This document shows positions 32,197 to 39,192 of a stretch of 39,192 nucleotides of DNA, in pieces (the stretch's first letter is position 1; each line of letters begins with the position of its first letter). Origin of the DNA: Clostridiales bacterium (GTDB lineage Bacteria; Actinomycetota; Coriobacteriia; Anaerosomatales; SLCP01); the NCBI GenBank assembly GCA_018333995.1, contig JAGXSG010000027.1, positions 1 through 39,192 on the forward strand, written 5' to 3'. The position numbers and the translations under genes were made by a program. Under the pieces are notes generated by a model. The model was not told the DNA's origin and ran no database searches. It worked only from the letters and a program-made list of their open reading frames with translations.

Positions 32197-32622
32197 CTAC
32201 AGACGGCGCTCTATCACCGCGCGGACCCTCGGCCGCCGGTCAGCCCGCTCGAATCGGGGCGACATCCGTGCCAGCACACTGAGCGCCGCAGCGCCCGCAG
32301 CGATGCCCGCTACCGCGCCAGCCACGTCCGGATCAACACCAACTAACCCGCCAGCCACCGCTCCCGCAGCGTAACCCGCGAGAAGACAGCCGGGAATGAG
32401 CAGGTAGACGAGCGCTCGCGCCGCTCGCACCGCGCCAAGCGGGATCTCGACCTCGACCTGGTCGCCCACTCGAGCGCCGCTGTCGTCCAGCACGCCTTCG
32501 AGCAGCCGCGCCCCGTGTGCGCTCCTCGCGCACGCGCCGCACGTCTTGCACGCGATAGACTCGGCGATCGCAACATCTACCGTGCCTTCGGATGCCGAGA
32601 CGACTACCCCGCGCTCTCGCAT
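32197..32622 (-). CDS. RseC/MucC-like membrane protein
   Basis: A 141-residue protein of the RseC/MucC type. It has a short N-terminal beta region, cysteines Cys25, Cys28 and Cys31 (CKTCGAC), and two membrane helices (about 70-90 and 97-117). Relatives act with Rnf-type complexes in reducing SoxR or modulate the sigma-E response; here neither partner is in the window, so the role is unknown. The ATG lies three bases after the amidohydrolase stop, indicating one transcript. A basic C-terminal tail remains in the cytoplasm. Confidence 0.75.
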   Translation of the reverse strand: MRERGVVVSASEGTVDVAIAESIACKTCGACARSAHGARLLEGVLDDSGARVGDQVEVEIPLGAVRAARALVYLLIPGCLLAGYAAGAVAGGLVGVDPDVAGAVAGIAAGAAALSVLARMSPRFERADRRPRVRAVIERRL

Positions 32623-32625
32623 CGC

Positions 32626-33975
32626 TTACGCCCTGAGAGCGATCCGCAGCTCCTCGGCGCGAGCCCAGATGCGATCGTAGTCGAGGAGCGTCCACGAGCC
32701 CGTCTGGTAGAGGATCTGACCAGCGACCATCGTCATGACGACGTTCTCCTGGTTGGCGGTGTGCACGAGTGTTGAGTACGGGTAGAGCGTGGGAATCTGG
32801 TGGCTTTGGGAGATGTTGACGGCGATGATGTCAGCTTGCTTACCAGGTTCGAGCGAGCCCACGCGGTCATCGATCCCGAGCGCCCTCGCCGCGTCAAGCG
32901 TGGCAAGCTTGATGAACTGACGCGCGATCAGATACGGCTCGAAGCCAAGCGCGGCGCGCTGGATGAGCAGGCCGATGCGCATCTCGTCGAACATGTCGAT
33001 AGTGTTGCTGGACGCCGGTGAGTCCGTGCCAAGGCCTACCTTCACCCCGCGGCGCAGAAACTCGCCGAGTGGAGCGGTTCCCATCGCGAGCTTGGCGTTA
33101 CACCGCGGACAAAACGCGACCCGCACGTCGTTTCCGGCGAGGATCTCAATGTCGGCCTCATCAACCTGCGTGCAGTGCACGCCGAGCATTCTCGGCGCGT
33201 CGAAGAGCCCCCACTGCGCGACGTAGCGTACCGGGCTCACGCCTGTCGGCAGCCAGCCGAGGTCAACACCCGTAAACGTTTCACGGTAGTCCACCGCGAG
33301 ACGGGAGCTGCCGTATTTCACGAAGTCGTACTCGTCTTTGGACCCAGCTAGGTGCATCGCGACCGGCAACCCCTCGGCTATCGCGAGCTCGGTGACCGCC
33401 TCGTAGACAGCCGGATGGCAGCTGTACGTGGCGTGCGGCGCGATGCCGATCTCGAGGCGCGACGGATCGGCGTACTCACGCCACTCGGCGATATCGGCTC
33501 TGGCCGCCTCGATGACAGACGGCACGCGGGCGCGATCCATCGTCGAGACCTCGCGGTACACGATCGCTCTCAAGCCAGCTGAAGCCGCAGCTCGCGCGGA
33601 GGCGCCCGACTCGGTGATGTCAGCGATGGTCGTGATGCCCGACTCGAGCGCCTCGGCGGCGCCGAGCAGGGCCGCGTCGTTCCAGTCCGCCGCGGTCAGC
33701 CGCTTCTCCTTGTCAAGCAGTTGGAGCTTCCACTGCGAGTACGGCAGATCATCGACAAGCCCGCGCATCGCCGAGTACTCGAGGTGCGTATGCATGTCGA
33801 CAAACCCGGGCATCAGGCACGCCAGCCCGAAGTCGCGGACCTCCTCATCCGGGTGCGCAGCGACAAGCTGCTTGAGCTCGCCGATCTCGACGATGGTGTC
33901 ACCGCTGACGAGCACGCCGCCATCGACGATGTGCGGAGCGGCCACCGGGAGCACGTAGCGTGCGGCAAGAATCAT
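32626..33975 (-). CDS. Amidohydrolase-family aminopurine-nucleoside deaminase (possible aminofutalosine deaminase)
   Basis: A 449-residue metal-dependent deaminase of the amidohydrolase superfamily (ATZ/TRZ-MtaD-like). Metal and catalytic residues follow the family: His62 and His64 (DMHTHLE), His208 (AMHLAGS), His267 (GVHCTQ) and Asp318 (GLGTDSP). Relatives deaminate S-adenosylhomocysteine, methylthioadenosine or 6-amino-6-deoxyfutalosine. Because the next gene upstream is a menaquinone-type methyltransferase, the futalosine-pathway role (MqnX-like) is attractive but unproven. ATG at 33975 follows AAGGA by seven bases. The usual CPxSN motif reads CPRCN here. It is transcribed with the RseC-like gene. 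Confidence 0.85.
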   Translation of the reverse strand: MILAARYVLPVAAPHIVDGGVLVSGDTIVEIGELKQLVAAHPDEEVRDFGLACLMPGFVDMHTHLEYSAMRGLVDDLPYSQWKLQLLDKEKRLTAADWNDAALLGAAEALESGITTIADITESGASARAAASAGLRAIVYREVSTMDRARVPSVIEAARADIAEWREYADPSRLEIGIAPHATYSCHPAVYEAVTELAIAEGLPVAMHLAGSKDEYDFVKYGSSRLAVDYRETFTGVDLGWLPTGVSPVRYVAQWGLFDAPRMLGVHCTQVDEADIEILAGNDVRVAFCPRCNAKLAMGTAPLGEFLRRGVKVGLGTDSPASSNTIDMFDEMRIGLLIQRAALGFEPYLIARQFIKLATLDAARALGIDDRVGSLEPGKQADIIAVNISQSHQIPTLYPYSTLVHTANQENVVMTMVAGQILYQTGSWTLLDYDRIWARAEELRIALRA

Positions 33976-34048
33976 CGTCGTCCTTCCGTCCTCGAATCTG
34001 CGTCTATGGTACCGCAGATGGACAGCCACTCGTCACGCGGTCGCAGAG

Positions 34049-34801
34049 CTACTTGACCGCCACGTGGATGGCGACAACACCGCCGGTGCGATCTTCCCAG
34101 CTGATCGCCGAGAAACCCGCCTTACGCAGCTCATTGGCGAGTGCACCCTGACTGGGAAACGCGCGAATGGACTCGTTGAGGTAGACAAACGACGCCCGGT
34201 CACCGGTGAGAAGACCGCCGATGGAGGGGATGACGAAGCGCAGGTAAGCGTAGTAGATCCAGCGCCAGGGCGGAAAGCCCGGCCGGGAGAACTCAAGGAT
34301 CACGTAGCGCCCGCCGGGCTTGAGAACTCGCAACACCTCGGCGAAGTTGGCCGAGCGATCAGGCAGGTTGCGCACACCAAAAGCGACGGTGACCACTTCA
34401 AACGAAGCGTCAGGGAAGGGTAGGTTCTGTGCGTCCGCCACCTGGAAGCTCACAGCGGTGCGTCCGCTGTGCCGGGTGCGCGCCTTCTTCTCGGCCACCT
34501 TGAGCATCTCAGGGACGAAGTCAGTGCCCACGACCTCGGCGGGCCTGCCAAAACGTGCGAGCGCGAGCGCAAGGTCACCTGTCCCGGAGCACAGATCGAG
34601 GACGCGGCTTGTGCGAGTCAGGCGTGCCGCCCTGACGGTGTCGCGTCGCCAGAGGCGATCGACACCTAAGCTCGAGACCGCATTAAACGCATCGTAGCGG
34701 TGCGCGATAAGTGCGAAGATGCCGCGTACTCGCTCCGCTGTCGGCTCGCCCGCCGCGGGCGCGTCGGCCACGGGGGCGGGGTCGTTTCCTGGGTCGGGCA
34801 T
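34049..34801 (-). CDS. menG: Demethylmenaquinone/ubiquinone C-methyltransferase, UbiE/MenG type
   Basis: This SAM-dependent methyltransferase performs the last step of menaquinone synthesis, methylating demethylmenaquinone. In 250 residues it shows the SAM motif VLDLCSGTGDLALAL (67-81), NLPFPDASFEVVTVAFGVRNL (given here in part, about 126-146) and VLRVLKPGGRYVILEFSRP. The first 20 residues are Pro/Ala-rich and not conserved. ATG at 34801 follows GGAGG and overlaps the radical SAM stop by one base (TGATG). An upstream frame extension lies inside that gene. UbiE acts on either quinone; menaquinone is inferred from the organism type. Confidence 0.94.
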   Translation of the reverse strand: MPDPGNDPAPVADAPAAGEPTAERVRGIFALIAHRYDAFNAVSSLGVDRLWRRDTVRAARLTRTSRVLDLCSGTGDLALALARFGRPAEVVGTDFVPEMLKVAEKKARTRHSGRTAVSFQVADAQNLPFPDASFEVVTVAFGVRNLPDRSANFAEVLRVLKPGGRYVILEFSRPGFPPWRWIYYAYLRFVIPSIGGLLTGDRASFVYLNESIRAFPSQGALANELRKAGFSAISWEDRTGGVVAIHVAVK

Positions 34802-36591
34802 CAGGCCTCCGAGGTTGTCTCGCACGCGCTCCTGGTCGCGGACGGGATGCGCCGGGACCGGAATAGGGTAGCGAGATTCTCGGTGAGCCACAACAGCAAA
34901 ACGTAGTACACGTTGCGGATGCTCACGTAACGGGGCCAGTTGAGCTCACTCTTCTCGCACACGGTTGACTCCGAGAGGCGGTCGAGATCGTGCTTCAAAG
35001 CGGCGAGCTCCTTTTCGCGGGCGCTTGCTTCCGGCATCGCTCGAATTGCGTCCACGCGCGCCATAGCCGCTCGCGCGGCAACGATGCGCTCCTCGGTGCG
35101 CGCGGCGACCTCGGGTTCGATAATGCCGATACGACCCTTAAGGCGGTTGAGCGCGGATCCCGCGTCGTAGGTGGCCTCAACCATTTCATCGGCGCTCATC
35201 GCGTCGCTCTCGTAGTTCATGATGTGTTTCCATGACGGCTCAATGAGCAGCTGTCGATGCTCCTCCAGTGTTGTGGCGCGCAAGGTGTACCCGTACCTCT
35301 CGGGGTCGTCGAAGACCATCGACCCGGGGTCAAGGAACGGCGCCATCGGCGATGTGAACGCGAGCAGACGGGGATCGTTGTCAACCTTGGCGTAGAGCGA
35401 CTCGATGTAGGCGGCGGTCTCGCGAACGGAATCGGCCGTCTGTGTGGGAATCCCGCTCATGAAGTACAGGTCGAACCGTGAGCACCCGTTGCGCAGCGCC
35501 GCGGCGATCGACTCCTCTACGTGCTCCATCGTGTAGTGGTGCTTGCCGAATGCGGCGCGAACCGCATCGTCGTGACTCTCGACGCTGATCTCGACGCTGT
35601 AGTCGCGCAGGTGCTCGTTCAAGAACCGGTAGAAGTCCTCGGCGGGGGGCTTGAAAAATTCAAAGCCGATGGGGTTGCGCAGGTCGATCTTTCCAAGACC
35701 GCGGATGAACGCGGCCGTGTAGTCGCGTCCCGCCTGCAGGAAATCGTTCAAGACGAAGATTGGTCCTGGGATGTACTTCTGGATGTGCTCGATGTCGCGC
35801 ACGAGCAGCTCGGGATCTCTGAATGCGACCTTGCGGCGTCCGAAGTGCTCGCGAAACGCATACGCGCTCCCGCCGCACGTCACGCAGTTGTGGGTGCACC
35901 CGCGACACGTGAGCGACGCGCATACCGGGTACTGGAGCCAGTCCTTGAACGGCACGAAACCCATCATGTCGCGATAGCGGATCACCGCGCGCATGTTAAA
36001 CGAGTAATCAAGGGAGATGTCATTCATGTCATCCGGCACCCATTCGAGCGGATTGACTACCAAAGAGCCGTCCCGCGTCGTGTAGGTGAGGTTGGGGATG
36101 TCGTCGACTTTGCCCTTGCCCTTGAGCGCGTAGAGAAGCCGCGTCATCGGCTCTTCCGTGGAGTCCCCGCGTACCACGTAGTCGACACACTCATAACTCG
36201 CGAGCTCCTCGTGGAAGTACGTCGAGGACAGACCGCCAAAGATGACCGGCGTGCCGGGATGGTACTTCTTAACGATGCGCGCGATCTCGATCGATCCGTG
36301 TGCGTGCGGCAGCCAGTGCAAATCGATCCCAAATGCGACCGGGTTCATCTCGCGGATCGCACGCTCGACATCGAAGTCTGGACGGTTGAGCATGAGTACG
36401 GCGAGGTTGACTATCCGCACCTGCAGACCGTAGCGCTCCATGTACTCGGCCATCGTGGTGAAACCGAGCGGATACATCTCGAATACGGGGGTGGAGGGAA
36501 CCATATCCGACACGGGGCCAAACATGATTGATCGTTCGCGAAAGTCGTAGACGCTCGGGGCGTGCAGCAGCACAAGGTCGACTCGCGACAT
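34801..36591 (-). CDS. B12-binding-type radical SAM protein
   Basis: A 596-residue protein with an N-terminal cobalamin-binding-like domain (about 1-150) and a radical SAM domain (about 220-430). Cys232, Cys236 and Cys239 (CTHNCVTC) bind the [4Fe-4S] cluster that cleaves SAM. The B12 motif is not canonical: the usual DxHxxG reads DLHWLP (90-95). A helical, Arg/Glu-rich C-terminal part follows, with an amphipathic segment near 565-585. The substrate is unknown; it may belong to the Ta0216-type subgroup of B12/radical SAM proteins (recalled resemblance, not tested). It overlaps menG by one base, which hints at quinone or lipid modification, but this is only context. Confidence 0.85.
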   Translation of the reverse strand: MSRVDLVLLHAPSVYDFRERSIMFGPVSDMVPSTPVFEMYPLGFTTMAEYMERYGLQVRIVNLAVLMLNRPDFDVERAIREMNPVAFGIDLHWLPHAHGSIEIARIVKKYHPGTPVIFGGLSSTYFHEELASYECVDYVVRGDSTEEPMTRLLYALKGKGKVDDIPNLTYTTRDGSLVVNPLEWVPDDMNDISLDYSFNMRAVIRYRDMMGFVPFKDWLQYPVCASLTCRGCTHNCVTCGGSAYAFREHFGRRKVAFRDPELLVRDIEHIQKYIPGPIFVLNDFLQAGRDYTAAFIRGLGKIDLRNPIGFEFFKPPAEDFYRFLNEHLRDYSVEISVESHDDAVRAAFGKHHYTMEHVEESIAAALRNGCSRFDLYFMSGIPTQTADSVRETAAYIESLYAKVDNDPRLLAFTSPMAPFLDPGSMVFDDPERYGYTLRATTLEEHRQLLIEPSWKHIMNYESDAMSADEMVEATYDAGSALNRLKGRIGIIEPEVAARTEERIVAARAAMARVDAIRAMPEASAREKELAALKHDLDRLSESTVCEKSELNWPRYVSIRNVYYVLLLWLTENLATLFRSRRIPSATRSACETTSEA

Positions 36592-36675
36592 GAAAAGCCA
36601 GGCCTCTCTTCAGATGACGGCTCTCCGAAACAGCGCCACCGGCATGGCGTGTTGAGCCGCGGACGAACAGCCGCG

Positions 36676-36681
36676 AGTATA
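36676..36681 (-). promoter_or_regulatory. Extended -10 promoter upstream of the radical SAM gene
   Basis: The minus strand reads TGTTATACT, an extended -10 (TGT then TATACT), 84 bases before the ATG at 36591. The -35 zone overlaps the terminator hairpin of the upstream cytochrome gene and is not recognisable. It probably drives the radical SAM-menG-amidohydrolase-rseC transcript. Confidence 0.5.
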
Positions 36682-36698
36682 ACACGGCCACCCGATAA

Positions 36699-36730
36699 GG
36701 AGAGCCGCCCTGTCGCCAGAGCGGCCCTCC
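36699..36730 (-). terminator. Strong hairpin terminator after the cytochrome gene
   Basis: On the minus strand a 14-base-pair stem, with two G-U pairs, closes a GCGA tetraloop (36713-36716) and is followed by UUAUC. The arms are 36717-36730 and 36699-36712. It lies 50 bases after the cytochrome stop and just before the radical SAM promoter, separating the two units. Confidence 0.75.
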
Positions 36731-36780
36731 GTCCCCCATCGTGTACGAGACACTCAGAGGATCCCTACGTCAGGTGAGCC

Positions 36781-38919
36781 TTACGGCAGACCCTTGAGGA
36801 GTAGTTCCCAACCGGTCACATTCCAAGTCTCCGTGCCGAGCGGGTCGCCCGAAGTAAAGTCGGCGTAGTAATCGGGGTTATCGCCGTTCCAGAAGGTAGC
36901 GTCACCGTGGCAGTCGATGCACACCGAGTCGAGGCTGTGCGTGACCTGCCCGGCGATGTTCGCGTACTTCCAGCTGTCGCCGAAGTATCCGGCCCCAAAC
37001 GAGGCCTCGACGCTAGCTGTTGTCAGGCGCGTCTCTCCGGGGCCGATCGCGGTGCCGTCGAAGTCAACGCCCCATAGCTCGTCTTTGAGCATGTTCACTC
37101 CGAGCGTACGGTGAGGATAGCTGAATCCGCCGTCGATGCACTGAGCACCGACATTCGCGACGGCGTTGGTGCGGACTGAAGGAACTCCCAGGTAGCTCGT
37201 GCGACCCTCATACTGCAGATCGTTGGGATCCGCATACACACCGTTTGTGGCCGACGCGTACGCGCCCTTGCCAAAGTGAATCCAGTTCTCCCCATCCGGG
37301 TCGTGACAGGTGTAGCAGCCCGAAGCGCCGGTGTGGCAGTTGGCGCAGTGGGGACCGAAGTTGTTTTCATCGCCCGGGTTCAGGTACTGCTGCCGAGCAC
37401 AACCACGGCTGTTCGAATCGTGGCTGAAGGCCGTCATGTAGTCGCCAACCTCAGGCACGTACACTTTGGCGGGCTGGGTCGACAAACCCGCGGTACCATC
37501 ATGGCATGACGTGCAGAACTCGTTCTGCATCGCAACGCCTCTAGGTGCCCACGGGAACGCGAGCGGGAAACGCTCGTTGCTATCCGTCGAGAAGAACGGA
37601 CCCCAGCTGGCCGCCGGACCGAGTGGCCAATCCCAATCGATCGCCTGCTTCTTGCCGTTGACAGCGTTGGCTTCTTGCCATTCGCCACCAACCTTGCCGA
37701 CAACCTTGGTATCGCCAAACGGCTGGCCCGTCATCGGATTGACAGCCGAGAAGTCGTCACCCGTGTCCGGGTTCTTCAGCAGGAGGAAGCGGCCCTCGGG
37801 AAAGAGCGGCTTGACCCATACCTCGACCTCAGGCGGTGCCGTTGGACCATAAGCGCCACCGGCCAGTTGCTGATAGTTGCCCATGTTCCAGAACTTGGTG
37901 TTGATGTTGCCTGCCTGAAGATCGATCCCCCAGTAGATGTACCAGTTCTGCATGAGATTGGTCAGCGTTGGCGGGAAGAGCCCCATGAGCGCACCCATCT
38001 CGGACGGCGTGACGGCGTAGTAGCCATCAGCGCTCACCGGAAGCGCAGTCATGGGGTCGCCGTCGTCCAGACCCATCCACCAACCCTGGATCGCGCTCAT
38101 ATCCGGGGCCTTGGGTGCACCGGCAGCCGCCCACGCACCCATGAAAGGAGTGACATCCAGCGGGTCAGGAGCGTTCGCGATGTGCGTCGCTTCAGTGCTG
38201 CTCCAAACCGGAGGACCCATCTTGGTGAGGTCTTCCGGAATGACCATGTGGGCGCCACCCGAACCCATGGGGAACTTGACCTTGAACATCTCTTGCAGAC
38301 GCAAGATCTGCGTCGTCATGAAGTCAGCACCGTACATGGTGTTGATCATGCCATCACCCGCGGGACGCGACGGGCTCCCAAACGCCTCGAGCACGCGAGC
38401 GGAGTTGCCGTGCGGGGTGTGGCAGCTAAAGCATGCCAGACCCGCGGCATCCGTAAACGCGGGCTCGATATCAGCCGGAGCACTACCGCTGTAGCCGAGC
38501 GTGTGGCCCGTGCCAAGGTAGTTGTCGGCGCTCGCTATGACGCCATCAGCGTCGTAGGCGTTGTCCATCTGGATGTTGATGGACGATCCGCCGCCGCCCG
38601 CGTGACAGAACGTACAAGCGTTCTCGCGGTCGTTGGCGCGAAGCAGCATATAGCTACCGAGCGCGTAGTGGGTCGAGTGGCAGTCCTGACACTTGTTCGT
38701 TGTCGTCGTGTAACCACCATGAGGACCCGCGAACGACTGCACCTGGTCGGTGCCCTGAACGCTGCGGACATAGATGCCGGCGTTATCCCCGTACCCCGGC
38801 AGATCACTTTCGGTCGTGTAGTTCCAGCCTCCATCGTTGTAGCCCTCGGCAAACGCGGGGACCGCCGCGATGGCAAGCACAGCGGCCGTGAGCACGGCCA
38901 ACATGAGTGCTCTCTTCAC
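36781..38919 (-). CDS. Secreted seven-haem c-type cytochrome
   Basis: An exported multihaem cytochrome of 712 residues. A classical signal peptide (1-24, KRALMLAVLTA core, PAFA cleavage site) is followed by seven CxxCH sites: residues 77-81, 102-106, 163-167, 469-473, 525-529, 535-539 and 667-671. The first three and the last four are separated by about 300 haem-free residues rich in aromatic residues, Gly and Pro. No membrane anchor, LPXTG or S-layer motif is seen. I chose GTG at 38919, eight bases after GGGAGG. An ATG at 38961 with its own GGGAGG would add 14 residues before the signal peptide. It probably transfers electrons outside the membrane; donor and acceptor are unknown. It stands as its own unit. 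Confidence 0.92.
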   Translation of the reverse strand: MKRALMLAVLTAAVLAIAAVPAFAEGYNDGGWNYTTESDLPGYGDNAGIYVRSVQGTDQVQSFAGPHGGYTTTTNKCQDCHSTHYALGSYMLLRANDRENACTFCHAGGGGSSINIQMDNAYDADGVIASADNYLGTGHTLGYSGSAPADIEPAFTDAAGLACFSCHTPHGNSARVLEAFGSPSRPAGDGMINTMYGADFMTTQILRLQEMFKVKFPMGSGGAHMVIPEDLTKMGPPVWSSTEATHIANAPDPLDVTPFMGAWAAAGAPKAPDMSAIQGWWMGLDDGDPMTALPVSADGYYAVTPSEMGALMGLFPPTLTNLMQNWYIYWGIDLQAGNINTKFWNMGNYQQLAGGAYGPTAPPEVEVWVKPLFPEGRFLLLKNPDTGDDFSAVNPMTGQPFGDTKVVGKVGGEWQEANAVNGKKQAIDWDWPLGPAASWGPFFSTDSNERFPLAFPWAPRGVAMQNEFCTSCHDGTAGLSTQPAKVYVPEVGDYMTAFSHDSNSRGCARQQYLNPGDENNFGPHCANCHTGASGCYTCHDPDGENWIHFGKGAYASATNGVYADPNDLQYEGRTSYLGVPSVRTNAVANVGAQCIDGGFSYPHRTLGVNMLKDELWGVDFDGTAIGPGETRLTTASVEASFGAGYFGDSWKYANIAGQVTHSLDSVCIDCHGDATFWNGDNPDYYADFTSGDPLGTETWNVTGWELLLKGLP

Positions 38920-39054
38920 AGTACGTACCTCCCTATTGTAGATCGTGCGAATGTTCGTCATTTCACATACACCTCCCTTCCTGACGAGAGTGTCTCGATC
39001 AGGGGCGTGTGACCGCCCGAGAACGACCTTTGGTGAGTACCCCGCAAATACCAC

Positions 39055-39068
39055 TACCCCCATGGGTA
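39055..39068. promoter_or_regulatory. Operator A, TACCC-N4-GGGTA
   Basis: A palindrome with five-base arms lies 136 bases upstream of the cytochrome GTG. If the candidate promoter at 39078-39107 is right, it would sit just after the transcription start. It is part of a degenerate 24-base direct repeat (39047-39070) shared with operator B. Confidence 0.6.
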
Positions 39069-39077
39069 CTCTAAGAG

Positions 39078-39107
39078 AGAATACTCCTACCCATTGGGGT
39101 ACCACAA
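39078..39107 (-). promoter_or_regulatory. Candidate promoter of the cytochrome gene
   Basis: On the minus strand TTGTGG (39102-39107) and TATTCT (39078-39083) are separated by 18 bases. Each hexamer matches the sigma-70 consensus at about four positions, so support is moderate at best. Operator B fills the spacer, an arrangement expected for repression. Confidence 0.4.
39088..39101. promoter_or_regulatory. Operator B, TACCC-N4-GGGTA
   Basis: A second palindrome with the same arms as operator A, displaced by exactly 33 bases (about three helical turns) and embedded in the matching 24-base repeat 39080-39103. The G-tract palindrome resembles the kind of operator bound by the CsoR/CstR/RcnR metal- or persulfide-sensing repressors, an inference from general pattern. 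Confidence 0.6.
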
Positions 39108-39172
39108 GAACGTTCGGGAAATTAATCACGATGAATCGGCGAACGGCGTGAACCAACCTGAAAGCAAGGAGG

Positions 39173-39192
39173 CCGCCTCTGTTCAGAGACGG
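39173..39192. terminator. Hairpin at the window edge
   Basis: CCGCCTCTG and CAGAGACGG are near-perfect complements (one G-U type pair) with a very short loop, ending at the last base. It may be the terminator of a neighbouring gene outside the window; the sequence is cut, so this is tentative. Confidence 0.3.

Noticed and set aside
38920-38961. Fourteen-residue N-terminal extension or leader peptide of the cytochrome
   Set aside because: ATG 38961 has its own GGGAGG, but the extension would place polar residues before a textbook signal peptide. I kept GTG 38919, though a short regulatory leader cannot be excluded.
37675-39012. 445-codon plus-strand open frame opposite the cytochrome gene
   Set aside because: It runs through the cytochrome gene and its control region in antisense and shows no domain; the minus strand has seven haem motifs and a signal peptide.

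Overview
The window is a high-GC bacterial chromosome segment with almost every gene on the minus strand. The only plus-strand genes are one chemoreceptor and one STAS protein. Gene content suggests an anaerobic or microaerophilic, Gram-positive-like actinobacterium, possibly a deep Coriobacteriia-type lineage: 11-subunit complex I, class I (Fe-S) fumarase, seven-haem cytochrome, HypA/HypB, RicT-HolB-Tmk cluster, GTG-rich starts. That placement is inference from gene content and style, not from a marker-gene tree.

Layout. 1-2815: 5' part of argS, a YggT-family membrane protein, rlmH and an HtrA-type membrane-anchored protease. 2916-5666: a 916-residue secreted multi-domain protein (nidogen-like, HYR-like, jelly-roll-like and fibronectin III modules). 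5778-15314: a compact nuoABCDHIJKLMN operon with no nuoE, nuoF or nuoG. 15605-16819: a chemoreceptor with almost no extracytoplasmic domain. 16838-16910: tRNA-Thr(CGU). 16921-23686: an unbroken chain of overlapping genes, mdh-fumA-MFS-fumB-tmk-holB-ricT. 23769-27550: a nitrilase-fold protein without its catalytic residues, an archaeal-type topoisomerase I and an HD-domain protein. 27540-29774: hypB, hypA, tatC and tatA. 29835-30719: two divergent STAS proteins. 30804-32622: a TPR membrane protein, a small membrane protein and an RseC-like protein. 32626-36591: amidohydrolase, menG/ubiE methyltransferase and a B12-binding-type radical SAM protein. 36781-38919: a secreted seven-haem c-type cytochrome preceded by two palindromic operators.

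How the genes fit together. Complex I without the NADH module (probable donor reduced ferredoxin or another small carrier), a probable menaquinone methyltransferase with a possible aminofutalosine deaminase, malate dehydrogenase plus fumarase, and a secreted multihaem cytochrome together suggest a quinone-based anaerobic respiratory chain. Tat and HypA/HypB are adjacent, consistent with export of folded metalloproteins such as a [NiFe]-hydrogenase encoded elsewhere.

Non-coding DNA. No gap exceeds 300 bases. The longest are 15315-15604 (a perfect palindrome between nuoA and the chemoreceptor gene), 38920-39192 (two TACCC-N4-GGGTA operators and a candidate promoter) and 31994-32196 (an extended -10 promoter). 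I see no CRISPR array, insertion sequence, integrase, rRNA or attachment site.
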